A stretch of DNA of 64,000 nt from an uncultured Thalassotalea sp. (GTDB lineage Bacteria; Pseudomonadota; Gammaproteobacteria; Enterobacterales; Alteromonadaceae), in assembly GCA_947492575.1 (NCBI GenBank), contig CANLNK010000007.1:124001-188000 (forward strand). Reading direction: 5' to 3'. Below are positions 36,701-46,155 of this stretch, in pieces. Each line of letters begins with the position of its first letter. Positions within the stretch are counted from its first letter, which is position 1. The notes beneath the pieces are model-generated. The model ran no database searches, was not told the DNA's origin, and saw only the letters and a list, made by a program, of their open reading frames with translations. The translations under genes and the position numbers were made by a program.

Positions 36701-37301
36701 TTCAACCAATAATCAGCAGTTAAACACAAGCCGTGTGAGCGAATTAAGCTATTTGATTGAAGCGATACTGTTTGCCTCGACAGAGTCTTTGTCGGTTAAA
36801 CAAATTAGAGCCTTGTTACAGTCTACCGACCAGCAAGTGTCAACTAAATCAATTAAACAAGCGATTGAGTTGCTTACTGAGCACTACCAAGCGCGCGGTG
36901 TCAATTTAGTGTCTGTAGCAGGTGGTTTTCGTTTTCAAACTAACCCAGTGTTTAAAGCGCAAGTAGCAGCGACGAACACAGAGAAAGCCAGCAAAGTGTC
37001 TGCTGCTATGATGGAAACCTTGGCAACAATTGCGTATAGACAACCCATTACGCGCTCTGAGATAGAAGAAATTCGCGGAGTTGCGGTAAGTAGTTATATA
37101 ATAAAGACGCTTACTGAAAGGCATTGGGTGAAAGTTTCCGGCCATAAAGAAGTACCTGGTCGACCGGCACTGTATGTGACCACCAAAACATTCCTAGAAT
37201 ATTTTGGCTTACAATCAATTTCGCAATTGCCGCAAATAATGCCAATAAATCAGTCAACCAATAACGTTGACGTTGTTGATGAATTAGAGACAGAGGCGTA
37301 G
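36693..37301 (+). CDS. scpB: Segregation and condensation protein B
   Basis: A 202-residue ScpB with tandem winged-helix domains. LIEAILFASTESLSVKQIRALL starts the first; ETLATIAYRQPITRSEIEEIRGVAVSSYIIKTL and the GHKEVPGRPALYVTTKTFLEYFGL block form the second. A dimer binds ScpA and helps chromosome segregation. The eight-base overlap with scpA indicates coupled translation. Confidence 0.95.
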   Translation: MTSSTNNQQLNTSRVSELSYLIEAILFASTESLSVKQIRALLQSTDQQVSTKSIKQAIELLTEHYQARGVNLVSVAGGFRFQTNPVFKAQVAATNTEKASKVSAAMMETLATIAYRQPITRSEIEEIRGVAVSSYIIKTLTERHWVKVSGHKEVPGRPALYVTTKTFLEYFGLQSISQLPQIMPINQSTNNVDVVDELETEA

Positions 37302-37353
37302 CGTTAAACTAATAAGGTTTGCGTGAAGCTACTGACGAACGAGATAAAGACCT

Positions 37354-38217
37354 ATGTCTGAAAAATTACAGAAAGTACTTGCCCGAGCTGGCAAGGGCTC
37401 CCGCCGAGAAATGGAAACGGTGATCAGCGCAGGACGCGTCAGTGTAAACGGCAAAACCGCCTATTTAGGTGATCGTGTCGAAGGTAACGAGCAGATACGT
37501 GTTGATGGCCATCTTGTTAAAGTGACCAACACTGAAGAGCAAGTTTGCCGAGTGTTGATGTACAACAAGCCTGAAGGCGAAATGTGTACACGCAAAGATC
37601 CAGAAGGGCGTCCAACCGTTTTCGACCGCCTACCACCATTAGAAAGTGGTCGCTGGGTTGCTGTTGGTCGTTTAGACATTAACACGTCTGGTATGTTGCT
37701 GTTTACCACCGATGGCGAGCTCGCCAATCGTTTAATGCATCCTTCGCACAAAATTGAGCGTGAATACGCGGTACGTGTGTTTGGCGAAGTAGACGAAGCT
37801 ATGCTACAACGATTGCGTCACGGGGTTAAATTGGAAGATGGTCCAGCTAAATTCCAGCAGATTACCTATCGTGGTGGTGAAGGCCGCAATCATTGGTTCC
37901 ATGTTGTGCTTTCTGAAGGACGGAATAGAGAAGTTCGTCGCTTATGGGAAAGCCAAGATGTGCAGGTGAGTCGCCTTATCCGTGTGCGTTACGGTGACCT
38001 TGAGCTTCAGCGTCAATTACCCGTTGGTGGTTGGACAGAGTTAGCGTTAAAAGATGTTAACTATTATCGAAAAGCCGTTCAGTTACCGCCAGAGACAGAG
38101 TCTAAGGTTAAAGTGAATGAAAAGATGATAGATAACGCGAAAAACCGTCGTATTCGCCGTAGCGTTAAAAAGCACCAACAACGTCACAAGCAATCGGTCA
38201 GGCGCACACGAAAATAA
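37354..38217 (+). CDS. rluB: 23S rRNA pseudouridine(2605) synthase
   Basis: A 287-residue RluB. The S4 domain is at the N-terminus ([20 protein letters not shown]); the catalytic domain contains [27 protein letters not shown] with the nucleophilic Asp, then [14 protein letters not shown]. The C-terminal 40 residues are rich in Lys/Arg, as usual for RluB, and probably bind rRNA. It is in the rnm–yciO–scpAB–rluB block, 52 bp after scpB. Confidence 0.94.
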   Translation: MSEKLQKVLARAGKGSRREMETVISAGRVSVNGKTAYLGDRVEGNEQIRVDGHLVKVTNTEEQVCRVLMYNKPEGEMCTRKDPEGRPTVFDRLPPLESGRWVAVGRLDINTSGMLLFTTDGELANRLMHPSHKIEREYAVRVFGEVDEAMLQRLRHGVKLEDGPAKFQQITYRGGEGRNHWFHVVLSEGRNREVRRLWESQDVQVSRLIRVRYGDLELQRQLPVGGWTELALKDVNYYRKAVQLPPETESKVKVNEKMIDNAKNRRIRRSVKKHQQRHKQSVRRTRK

Positions 38218-38271
38218 GCAAAGCTATTGCACTAGCGCTTCTTATTGATATATTTCGTTATTCAAATCGCA

Positions 38272-38295
38272 GACGTTTGAGTTGCTTCAAACGTC
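38272..38295 (+). terminator. Hairpin after rluB
   Basis: GACGTTTGA-GTTGCT-TCAAACGTC, a perfect 9-bp stem 55 bases after the rluB stop, followed by a T/G-rich stretch. Probable terminator before rnd, though without a clean T-run. Confidence 0.5.
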
Positions 38296-38328
38296 GTAGT
38301 TGTAGTTTTACTTCGCAAAGGATTTCTT

Positions 38329-39474
38329 GTGCAGCGTCACTATATTCAAGATCAACAGTCACTTACTGAGTTATGCCATTCGTTAGCCAGCTCGCCGATA
38401 CTGGCCATTGATACCGAGTTTGTGCGCACTCGCACGCTGTACCCAAGGTTGGGGTTGTTGCAGGTGTGTGATGGCAAACATCTTGCGCTTATCGACCCAA
38501 TAACAATCGATGACTTGTCGCCTTTCTGGCAACTGTTAACTGATCCTAATATCGTTAAAGTACTGCATGCTTGCTCTGAAGATTTAGAAGTGTTCTTGAG
38601 CGCTGGTAATTGTCGCCCAGTGAACTTAATCGACAGCCAAATTATGATGACATTTTTAGGCCATGGTTTGTCACTCGGTTATGCAGCTATGGTGAAGCAT
38701 TACTTGGATATTGAGTTAGATAAGTCAGAGTCTCGAACTGATTGGACAAAAAGACCACTCACAGAGAAGCAGCTAACTTATGCTGAAGCTGACGTAGATT
38801 ACTTATTTCAGATTTATCCTAAATTACTCGCAGATGTCGAAGCCTCAGGCTGGCTTAACGCATGTGAGCAAGAAACTGCGCTTATGATAGACAAGAAGTT
38901 TTCGCCTATTGACGAAGATAACCTCTATCGCAATGTAAAATTGGCATGGAAGTTAACGCCGAAACAGTTGAACAATTTAAAGTTTTTAGCGCGTTGGCGT
39001 TACCAAAAAGCACAAACAAAAGATCAGCCGTTAAGCTTTATCGCTAAAGATCATACCTTGCTAGCGGTTGCGCAACGTGCGCCAAAAAGTACCGCGGCGA
39101 TGGCAGCAACTGAAGGTGTAGAGCACCTAGATGTACGTTATCAGGGCAAAGCAATGTTGGCGATTTTAAAACAAGCTGCGCAGGTAGAAGAACAAGACTA
39201 CCCTGAAAAGTTAAAACGCTTGGACGAATATCCGGGTTATAAACAAACCTTTAAAAAAGTGAAGCACTTTGTTGCTGATGTGGCGGCAGAAAATCAACTA
39301 AGCGTTGAAAGCTTGGCTTCGAAAAAGCAGATTAATCAGTTTTTATCTTACTTTTTCAAACTCAACGGTGCACAGGATAACCCTCAAGACGTCGAAGTAA
39401 TCCAATCATGGCGTAAGTCTGTACTTGGCGACAAACTACTTTCTTTTGCAAGTAGCGGCTTTAGAGCTCCTTAG
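38329..39474 (+). CDS. rnd: Ribonuclease D
   Basis: A 381-residue 3'-5' exoribonuclease for tRNA and small RNA maturation. DEDDy residues appear in AIDTEFVR, HACSEDLEVF and YAEADVDYLFQIYP. HRDC-like domains follow (about 210–290 and 295–375). The start is GTG at 38329 with AAAGGA about six bases upstream; the next residues (QRHYIQDQQSL) fit the family N-terminus. Confidence 0.94.
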   Translation: MQRHYIQDQQSLTELCHSLASSPILAIDTEFVRTRTLYPRLGLLQVCDGKHLALIDPITIDDLSPFWQLLTDPNIVKVLHACSEDLEVFLSAGNCRPVNLIDSQIMMTFLGHGLSLGYAAMVKHYLDIELDKSESRTDWTKRPLTEKQLTYAEADVDYLFQIYPKLLADVEASGWLNACEQETALMIDKKFSPIDEDNLYRNVKLAWKLTPKQLNNLKFLARWRYQKAQTKDQPLSFIAKDHTLLAVAQRAPKSTAAMAATEGVEHLDVRYQGKAMLAILKQAAQVEEQDYPEKLKRLDEYPGYKQTFKKVKHFVADVAAENQLSVESLASKKQINQFLSYFFKLNGAQDNPQDVEVIQSWRKSVLGDKLLSFASSGFRAP

Positions 39475-39616
39475 TTCAAATTACTTCTTGAAGACAGCGC
39501 ACGTTTTGTGCGCATTTCATGTTCAATACCCCAGCATTTGCGATAAATGGATGAAAAGCCGTTTAATCGCGTGCTATATTGGCATTTCTTTTATCTTATT
39601 ATCATAGGTCTCCATT

Positions 39617-39913
39617 ATGCTATGTGCGGTTTATAGAAGCCCCAAAAAAGATCAAACCTACTTGTTCATTAATAAACGTGATGACTTCTCTGACGTACCT
39701 GATGCGTTACTTTCTACTTTTGGTACGCCTATCTTGGTGACCCTAGTGAATTTAGCCAAGCAAGAAAAGCTTGCGTTAGCAGATATTGATAAAGTGAAAG
39801 AAAACCTAACAAACCAAGGTTTTTATCTGCAGTTACCACCGCCGCAAGAAAACTTGCTTGATGAGCATCGAGCGGCGTTAAAAGCACAAGGTAAATTGCC
39901 TGAATCAGAGTAA
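39617..39913 (+). CDS. ycgL: YcgL domain protein
   Basis: A 98-residue protein made up of the YcgL domain: MLCAVYRSPKKDQTYLFINKRDDFSDVP and LADIDKVKENLTNQGFYLQLPPPQENLL. The function is unknown; it typically sits beside rnd and ycgN in this group of bacteria, as here. The preceding 140 bp contain a short frame (39425–39607) with no coding support. Confidence 0.9.
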   Translation: MLCAVYRSPKKDQTYLFINKRDDFSDVPDALLSTFGTPILVTLVNLAKQEKLALADIDKVKENLTNQGFYLQLPPPQENLLDEHRAALKAQGKLPESE

Positions 39914-40011
39914 ATTTGGCTGTATTGCGGTTAATTTCTGCATCGCCTTTTACCCTTAAGAATATCGATTAATACAACAGACTAACAATACCGACTAGGG
40001 AGCCGTTTTTC

Positions 40012-41133
40012 GTGACTATTCGCCGTACCCTTAACCAAATATTTTCCCAATCGCTTGCCAAAGCGTTAAAACCAATTTCATTAGCCACAATGATGGGCGT
40101 TACACTCGTGACTGCAAGCGCATTAACTTCTCCTGTGGTTTTTGCGGATACCAGTGCCGATGAAGCAGACAAGCCTACTTTTGAGCAATACGTTGAGTCG
40201 CTTAAATCAGAAGCGCTTGCTAAAGGTTATTCGCAAGCATTAATTGACAGTAGCTTTGCTGATATTAAATTCTACAAGCGTGCCGTGGTTAAAGATAAGA
40301 ACCAACCAGAAAAAGTCGAGACATTAGATACTTATCTACCAAAGCGAGTGTCTAAGCGCAAAGTTGAGATTGCTCGCAAACTTTATACAAAACATGAAAA
40401 GCTGTTGAATAAAGTAAGTGAAGAATATGGTGTGCAGCCTCGCTTTATCGTCGCTTTATGGGGGCTAGAAACGAGCTTCGGAAATTACATGGGTAACTAT
40501 AACGTGGTGTCAGCGTTATCGACACTTGCCTATGAAGGACGCCGTGAAGCATTCTTCAAGAAACAGCTTTGGGCAGCACTTACGATTTTAGATGAAGGCC
40601 ATATCACTGCTGAGAATATGAAAGGTTCTTGGGCTGGTGCCATGGGGCAAAGTCAGTTTATGCCTACGTCATTTTTAAGCTATGCGGTTGATGGCGATGG
40701 AGATGGTAAGAAAGATATTTGGGGCAACCAAGCGGACGTCTTTGCCTCAATGGCGAACTACTTAAAAACTGAAGGTTGGAATGATGCATTGACGTGGGGA
40801 CGCCAAGTTAAATTACCGTCTGACTTCGACACACAGTTAGCCATCCCTAAAAATACGGGCAGCCGTAAAAACTGGCTTAAAGCATGGGCGAAAACTGAAA
40901 GAAGTCTAGCAGAATGGCAGGCTCTAGGCATTCGCCGTACTGATGGTACAGACTTGCCGAAAGCTGATATCAAAGCTGCATTGGTATTTCCTGATGATGC
41001 AAATGGTCGCGCATACTTAGCGTATGACAACTACAAGAGCTTAATGCATTGGAATTTATCGTATTACTTTGTCAGTTCAGTAGGGCACTTATCTGATAGC
41101 ATTAAATACCCGCCAATTCAGGTTACGAATTAG
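40012..41133 (+). CDS. Lytic murein transglycosylase (MltB family)
   Basis: A 373-residue exported peptidoglycan-cleaving enzyme of the SLT_2 (MltB-like) family. Signal peptide about 1–45, long n-region, ending SPVVFADT; no lipobox, so it is soluble in the periplasm. The catalytic Glu is in FIVALWGLETSFGNYMG; MGQSQFMPTSFLSYAVDGDGDG, ANYLKTEGW and LAYDNYKSLMHWN are typical of the family. It lacks the C-terminal peptidoglycan-binding domain found in some members. The start is GTG at 40012 with AGGGAG upstream. Together with ycgL and ycgN it forms a conserved neighbourhood. Confidence 0.92.
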   Translation: MTIRRTLNQIFSQSLAKALKPISLATMMGVTLVTASALTSPVVFADTSADEADKPTFEQYVESLKSEALAKGYSQALIDSSFADIKFYKRAVVKDKNQPEKVETLDTYLPKRVSKRKVEIARKLYTKHEKLLNKVSEEYGVQPRFIVALWGLETSFGNYMGNYNVVSALSTLAYEGRREAFFKKQLWAALTILDEGHITAENMKGSWAGAMGQSQFMPTSFLSYAVDGDGDGKKDIWGNQADVFASMANYLKTEGWNDALTWGRQVKLPSDFDTQLAIPKNTGSRKNWLKAWAKTERSLAEWQALGIRRTDGTDLPKADIKAALVFPDDANGRAYLAYDNYKSLMHWNLSYYFVSSVGHLSDSIKYPPIQVTN

Positions 41134-41184
41134 TTAGCGTACTCTCCCCCTGTTACCGTTGTAACGCTTATTAAGTCGTTTACG

Positions 41185-41453
41185 CTAGGGCGTGTTGATC
41201 TTTCGAGGTTATTTTTGCAGCAATTTATGATGTTTTTATACAAGGCAGAGCTTATGTCGTGTGGTTATTCCACATGAATAAGCGATAACGCAGTAGAAAG
41301 GCATCATAAATGCTGTCCCCTGGATTCGTTTAAATGCATTTTTCTCATTGTTACTTGCTCTGTGCGTAGGATGACTATGCGTATCACAAGTGCCGCGATA
41401 AAAATGCATTTAATTCGAACAAAATTTAACCCTGAAAGATCAACACGCCCTAG
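41185..41453. mobile_element. MITE-like non-autonomous element with perfect 20-bp terminal inverted repeats
   Basis: The 434-bp gap between the transglycosylase and ycgN genes holds a 269-bp unit bounded by CTAGGGCGTGTTGATCTTTC (41185–41204) and its exact complement (41434–41453). Inside are two hairpin arms: AGCAATTTATGATG (about 41219–41232) against CATCATAAATGCT (41302–41314), nesting GCTTAT/ATAAGC and GTGTGG/CCACA; and AAATGCATTTTT (about 41332–41343) against AAAAATGCATTT (41400–41411). There is no frame for a transposase. Outer CTAG or inner TA may be the target duplication. The rest of the gap shows nothing else. Confidence 0.8.
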
Positions 41454-41567
41454 TTTGCGATAAGAAATAATGAGCGTTATGGCGGAAAACTTGCTCTTTC
41501 CCCTACATAGAAACCACCAGTGTGCGCTACAATAAGCGCAGTTCTATATGAGTTTGGAAATTAGATA

Positions 41568-42119
41568 GTGAGTCGTTCAAAGAAAAAAGCACCAGCGCGA
41601 AAATCTATTGCTGCTGCACCTACGCCATTTTGGGAAGTTAAATCACTTGCTGAGATGAGTCGTGAGGAATGGGAGTCGCTTTGCGATGGCTGTGCTAAAT
41701 GTTGCCTTCACAAGTTTATTGAAGATGAAGATACACCGGAAGAAGATGAGCTTAAGCCGACCGACTTCATTGAAGACGGTGAACAAATGGTGTACTCAAA
41801 CATTGCGTGTTATCTACTTAATGATAAAACTTGTGAGTGCAGTCAGTATGCTAAACGCACCACCTTAGTCCCCGATTGCGTCCGCCTTACTCAAGATAAC
41901 CTTGATGATGTTTTCTTTATGCCATCTAGTTGTACTTATCGACGTTTGCAAGAAGGGCGAGGTATGCCAAGTTGGCATCCTCTGCTAAATAAAGGCAAGA
42001 AGAGTGCTATGCATAAGGCAGGCATGTCAGTGCGCGGTAAAATCGTTAAAGACAACGATGTCGATTTAGAGTTTTTTGAAGATTATATTGTCAGCTGGCC
42101 GCTAAACGATATTGATTAA
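41568..42119 (+). CDS. ycgN: YcgN family cysteine-cluster protein
   Basis: A 183-residue member of the CxxCxxxCC cluster family (UPF0153/YcgN). EEWESLCDGCAKCCLHKFIED contains the cluster; further Cys are in NIACYLLNDKTCECSQY and PDCVRL, so a metal or Fe–S centre is likely. Function unknown. The start is GTG at 41568; the Lys/Arg-rich N-terminus and the PFWEVKSLAEMS block match the family start. It follows the mobile-element-bearing gap. Confidence 0.9.
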   Translation: MSRSKKKAPARKSIAAAPTPFWEVKSLAEMSREEWESLCDGCAKCCLHKFIEDEDTPEEDELKPTDFIEDGEQMVYSNIACYLLNDKTCECSQYAKRTTLVPDCVRLTQDNLDDVFFMPSSCTYRRLQEGRGMPSWHPLLNKGKKSAMHKAGMSVRGKIVKDNDVDLEFFEDYIVSWPLNDID

Positions 42120-42158
42120 CGGCAGTAGCATTAAGTTCGAGCCTTTAGGGCACTTTAA

Positions 42159-42683
42159 TTAATCACCTAACGGAATTAGGTGCTCATTGTAATGTTGACC
42201 ATTAGCCACATAGTGGTCAGCACTCTTTTCCAGCATTGCCACTGTTTTCTCATCAAGTGGTTTTATTACTTTAGCTGGCGATCCTAGGACTAGGTGTCCG
42301 TCGGGTACTTTCATATTTTCAGTAACTAAACTATTGGCACCGATCACACAGTTTTTTCCTATTTTTGCACCATTAAGTACCACCGAATTCATCCCAATCA
42401 ATGAGTAATCTCCGATAGTGCATCCGTGTAACATCACTTTGTGACCGACGGTGACGCCTTTACCAACATGCATAGGCAGGCCTTTATCAACGTGTAGCAC
42501 GCTGCCATCTTGAATATTGCTGTCTTCATCAATAAATATTTTGTCCATATCGCCGCGCATCACTACGTTGAACCAAATACTAACGTTAGCGGCAAGTTCA
42601 ACATTACCAATGATGGCAGCACTCGGTGCAGTAAAACAACTAGGGTGAATATTGGGTATAAGATTTTTCAATTGGTAGCGCAT
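42159..42683 (-). CDS. yrdA: Gamma-carbonic anhydrase-like hexapeptide protein (YrdA)
   Basis: A 174-residue left-handed beta-helix protein with hexapeptide repeats (VSIWFNVVMRGDMDKIFIDED…IGDYSLIGMNSVVLNGAKIGKNCVIGANSLV). Potential zinc ligands are the His of SVLHVD and two His in VGHKVMLHGC. It belongs to the gamma-CA/YrdA/CaiE group; activity as a carbonic anhydrase is not certain. It is convergent with ycgN and divergent from pntA. Confidence 0.9.
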   Translation of the reverse strand: MRYQLKNLIPNIHPSCFTAPSAAIIGNVELAANVSIWFNVVMRGDMDKIFIDEDSNIQDGSVLHVDKGLPMHVGKGVTVGHKVMLHGCTIGDYSLIGMNSVVLNGAKIGKNCVIGANSLVTENMKVPDGHLVLGSPAKVIKPLDEKTVAMLEKSADHYVANGQHYNEHLIPLGD

Positions 42684-42839
42684 ATTCTGTTGTAATCCTT
42701 ATTATATAAGCGTTTCTATTGGAGCGTTTACTCTATCATTCCAAAATGTTCATTGATATGGCTATTTGTTTGTATGAAAAGTGAACGTGAAGTGATAAAA
42801 CATTAAACACCTGATAAAGAAAAATAAAAATGGTGATTT

Positions 42840-44378
42840 ATGAAAATAGGGATCCCAAAGGAGTCGCTCAAGGGTGAAAACCGTGTTGCAGCTACACCTA
42901 GTTCAGTTAAAGCATTAGTTAGTCGGGGGTTTGACGTATGCATCGAAAAACAAGCGGGTAAAAAGGCGAGTTTTAATGATGCAGATTACGTTGATAACGG
43001 GGCGCTAATTGAAAATGCTGAATCGGTCTGGCAAAGCGATATTGTCTTTAAAGTTAATCCGCCTAATGCTGAAGAAGTGGCTCAGCTAAAAGACGGAGCA
43101 ACCTTAGTGAGCTTTATTCAGCCCGCACAAAATAGCGAGCTAGTAGAGCAACTTAAAGCCAAAAATATTAATACCTTGGCTATGGACATGGTGCCACGAA
43201 TGACACGCTCGCAGTCATTAGATGCATTAAGTTCTATGGCCAATATTGCTGGTTATCGGGCTGTTGTTGAAGCCTCTCATCACTTTGGTCGCTTCTTTAC
43301 TGGCCAAATAACAGCTGCTGGTAATTTACCACCAGCCAAAGTCATGGTCATAGGTGCTGGTGTCGCAGGTCTTGCTGCCATCGGTGCTGCTGGCAGTCTC
43401 GGGGCGATAGTTCGTGCCTTTGATACACGCCCAGAAGTAAAAGAACAGATTGAAAGTATGGGCGCAGAATTCCTCGAACTCGATTATGAGGAAGAGGAAA
43501 GTGCAGGCTCAGGTGATGGCTATGCAAAAGAAATGAGCCAAGCCTTTATTGATGCAGAAATGGCGTTGTTTGCCGAGCAGGCTAAAGATGTCGACATCAT
43601 TATCACGACCGCAATGATCCCTGGTAAGTCTGCACCAAAACTCATCACCGCTGATATGGTTGCATCGATGAAGCCGGGCAGCGTGATTGTTGACTTGGCC
43701 GCAGCTGGCGGTGGTAACTGTGAACTGACCAAACCTGAAAAGTTAACTACAGTCAAAGGTGTGAAAATAATTGGTTACACCGATTTAGTTTCACGTCTGC
43801 CAAATCAGTCTTCTCAGCTTTATGCTAACAACTTGGTTAACTTGACTAAATTGACGTGCCCAGAGAAAGACGGCTCATTTACTATTGATTTTGACGATCA
43901 AGTGATTCGCAATATGACGGTGATTAAAGAGGGTGAAATAACTTTCCCACCACCGCCGATTCAAGTCAGTGCTGCGCCTGCTAAACCAGAAACTAAGGTT
44001 GAACCTAAGTCTGCGGCGGTAGAGCAAGCACCTAAGAGCAAAACCAATAAGTACATCGCAATGGGTGCGGCAGCGCTAGCCTTTGGTTGGTTGGCGACGG
44101 TAGCACCAGCATCCTTCTTGTCTCACTTTACGGTGTTTGTTTTAGCCTGTGTGGTGGGCTATCACGTAGTGTGGAATGTATCACATTCACTGCATACGCC
44201 ATTGATGAGTGTAACGAATGCTATCTCGGGCATTATTATCGTAGGCGCATTGTTGCAAGTGGGGAGTGATAACCTCGTTGTGCAGGTGCTCGCGGGGATA
44301 GCTATTTTGATTGCCACAATCAATATCGTTGGTGGCTTCTTTGTCACTAAGCGTATGTTGAAAATGTTCCGTAAGTAG
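42840..44378 (+). CDS. pntA: NAD(P) transhydrogenase subunit alpha
   Basis: A 512-residue proton-translocating transhydrogenase alpha subunit. The soluble NAD(H)-binding domain I (about 1–375) includes [21 protein letters not shown] and the AAGGGNCE segment; a Pro/Lys-rich linker (about 380–405) leads to four membrane helices (about 405–510). It couples hydride transfer from NADH to NADP+ to proton entry. pntB starts eight bases after the stop, with GGGGGAAGC as its ribosome binding site. Confidence 0.96.
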   Translation: MKIGIPKESLKGENRVAATPSSVKALVSRGFDVCIEKQAGKKASFNDADYVDNGALIENAESVWQSDIVFKVNPPNAEEVAQLKDGATLVSFIQPAQNSELVEQLKAKNINTLAMDMVPRMTRSQSLDALSSMANIAGYRAVVEASHHFGRFFTGQITAAGNLPPAKVMVIGAGVAGLAAIGAAGSLGAIVRAFDTRPEVKEQIESMGAEFLELDYEEEESAGSGDGYAKEMSQAFIDAEMALFAEQAKDVDIIITTAMIPGKSAPKLITADMVASMKPGSVIVDLAAAGGGNCELTKPEKLTTVKGVKIIGYTDLVSRLPNQSSQLYANNLVNLTKLTCPEKDGSFTIDFDDQVIRNMTVIKEGEITFPPPPIQVSAAPAKPETKVEPKSAAVEQAPKSKTNKYIAMGAAALAFGWLATVAPASFLSHFTVFVLACVVGYHVVWNVSHSLHTPLMSVTNAISGIIIVGALLQVGSDNLVVQVLAGIAILIATINIVGGFFVTKRMLKMFRK

Positions 44379-44386
44379 GGGGAAGC

Positions 44387-45793
44387 ATGGAATTATCTCA
44401 AGGCGTTATTACCGCTGCCTACATAATTGCGGCATTACTTTTTATCTTCAGCCTTGCGGGGCTTAGCAAACAAGAAACCGCTCAAGAAGGTAACAATTTT
44501 GGTATTGCAGGTATGGCGATTGCTTTGCTTGCGACCATTTTAGATCCGCGGGTCGACAATACATTAGTCATCATTGGCGCGATGGCTGTTGGTGCCGTGA
44601 TTGGTTTTCGCTTAGCACAGAAAGTTGAAATGACCGAGATGCCAGAGCTCGTAGCGATCTTGCATAGCTTTGTTGGTTTGGCGGCTGTGTTTGTTGGCTA
44701 CAACAGCTATTTTGATGTTGATCCATTTGCACAAGGCTATGCACTCGTTTCTAGCGCTGAAAAAAATATTCATTTAGTTGAAGTATTTTTAGGTGTGTTT
44801 ATTGGTGCGGTTACTTTCACTGGCTCAGTGATCGCTTTTGCTAAGTTACGCGGCCTTGTAAACTCAGCAGCGCTAATGTTGCCTCATCGCCACAAAATGA
44901 ACTTAGCGGCGGGCGTTGTTAGTTTTGCGCTGATGATCGTATTTGTTCAAAAAGGCGGTGACAATTTCTCGCTATACCTAATGACTGCGATAGCATTGGT
45001 ATTCGGTTGGCACTTAGTCGCATCAATAGGTGGTGCAGATATGCCGGTTGTTGTGTCTATGCTCAACAGTTACTCGGGTTGGGCAGCAGCGGCTGCTGGT
45101 TTCATGTTAAGTAATGACTTACTGATTGTGACTGGTGCTCTAGTAGGTTCGTCAGGTGCGATACTTTCTTACATCATGTGTAAAGCAATGAACCGTTCAT
45201 TTATTAGTGTCATTGCTGGTGGCTTTGGGACGGAAGTTAGCGTAGATACTGATAAAGATTATGGTGAGCATCAAGAGATTCAAGCAGAACAGGTCGCTGA
45301 AGCATTGGTTAATGCAAAGTCGGTTATCATCACGCCGGGTTACGGCATGGCGGTTGCTCAAGCCCAATACCCTGTGTACGACTTAACACAAAAGCTAAAA
45401 GCCAAGGGAGTAGAGGTACGTTTTGGTATTCACCCTGTAGCAGGTCGTTTACCGGGGCATATGAATGTATTACTTGCTGAAGCAAAAGTGCCTTACGACA
45501 TCGTGCTAGGTATGGAAGAAATAAACGACGACTTCAGTGATACTGATGTTGTGTTAGTTATTGGTGCTAACGATACGGTTAACCCTGCGGCTAGCGAAGA
45601 CCCAACGAGCCCAATTGCGGGTATGCCTGTACTAGAAGTATGGAATGCAAAGCAGGTAGTAGTCTTTAAACGCTCAATGAGCACGGGCTACGCTGGTGTC
45701 CAGAACCCGCTGTTCTTCAAGGATAATACGCAGATGCTATTTGGTGATGCGAAATCATCAGTTGAAAAAATAGCCCAAGCGATTTCTGAATAA
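44387..45793 (+). CDS. pntB: NAD(P) transhydrogenase subunit beta
   Basis: A 468-residue beta subunit: about nine membrane helices (residues 5–265) forming most of the proton path, then NADP(H)-binding domain III (about 290–468) with [51 protein letters not shown] and the final [16 protein letters not shown]. Cotranscribed with pntA; a strong terminator follows. Confidence 0.97.
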   Translation: MELSQGVITAAYIIAALLFIFSLAGLSKQETAQEGNNFGIAGMAIALLATILDPRVDNTLVIIGAMAVGAVIGFRLAQKVEMTEMPELVAILHSFVGLAAVFVGYNSYFDVDPFAQGYALVSSAEKNIHLVEVFLGVFIGAVTFTGSVIAFAKLRGLVNSAALMLPHRHKMNLAAGVVSFALMIVFVQKGGDNFSLYLMTAIALVFGWHLVASIGGADMPVVVSMLNSYSGWAAAAAGFMLSNDLLIVTGALVGSSGAILSYIMCKAMNRSFISVIAGGFGTEVSVDTDKDYGEHQEIQAEQVAEALVNAKSVIITPGYGMAVAQAQYPVYDLTQKLKAKGVEVRFGIHPVAGRLPGHMNVLLAEAKVPYDIVLGMEEINDDFSDTDVVLVIGANDTVNPAASEDPTSPIAGMPVLEVWNAKQVVVFKRSMSTGYAGVQNPLFFKDNTQMLFGDAKSSVEKIAQAISE

Positions 45794-45813
45794 CCGTTAT
45801 TACTTAGAGTACA

Positions 45814-45864
45814 AGCCTCGGTATATCGTTGTTTTAAAGAACAGCGTTACCGAGGCTTTTTATT
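45814..45864 (+). terminator. Terminator after pntB
   Basis: AGCCTCGGTA (45814–45823) pairs perfectly with TACCGAGGCT (45848–45857), enclosing a smaller stem, and is followed by TTTTATTTT. The remaining gap to the next gene (45866–46087) has only loose T/C-rich repeats and nothing I can name. Confidence 0.88.
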
Positions 45865-46087
45865 TTACCTCACTTATTTTGCCTCACTCATCTTAACTCG
45901 CTTATTTTCCTCATCGACCATAGCTTGTTGATTTTTTATGCATCACTTTCCTAGGCTGTTCCCCCCGTTGCAGGCTCGGCTAATACACGAAATTAGTCAT
46001 TCGCATTTTTCTAACAATGGACAACAGCACTTGTAAACAGCACTGGAAAACTAGATTGGCGAAAATGTAGAAACCCCAAAATGCACA

Positions 46088-46117
46088 TTGACTTTATTTT
46101 TTGTATGGAGATATATT
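46088..46117 (+). promoter_or_regulatory. Sigma-70 promoter of the peptide transporter unit
   Basis: TTGACT (46088–46093), 18-bp spacer, TATATT (46112–46117). The start site would lie near 46124, inside the TTGTATACAA palindrome, so a repressor bound there would block transcription. Confidence 0.65.
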
Positions 46118-46125
46118 GTATACAA
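46116..46125. promoter_or_regulatory. TTGTATACAA operator-like palindrome (site 1)
   Basis: Perfect 10-bp palindrome overlapping the end of the -10 box. The same core occurs at 58411–58420 between the hydroxyproline dehydratase and collagenase genes. TTGTATACAA-like palindromes are typical of GntR/FadR-subfamily regulators; the regulator is not encoded in the window. Confidence 0.65.
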
Positions 46126-46155
46126 AAATAAAATAAGAAGTTAACAGGTGTTCAA

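Noticed and set aside
39425-39607. 60-codon plus-strand frame between rnd and ycgL
   Set aside because: Starts inside rnd in another frame; no coding signature.
41185-41453. Full insertion sequence or intrinsic terminator pair
   Set aside because: No transposase frame and the terminal repeats are 230 bp apart, too far for a terminator stem; fits a non-autonomous element better.
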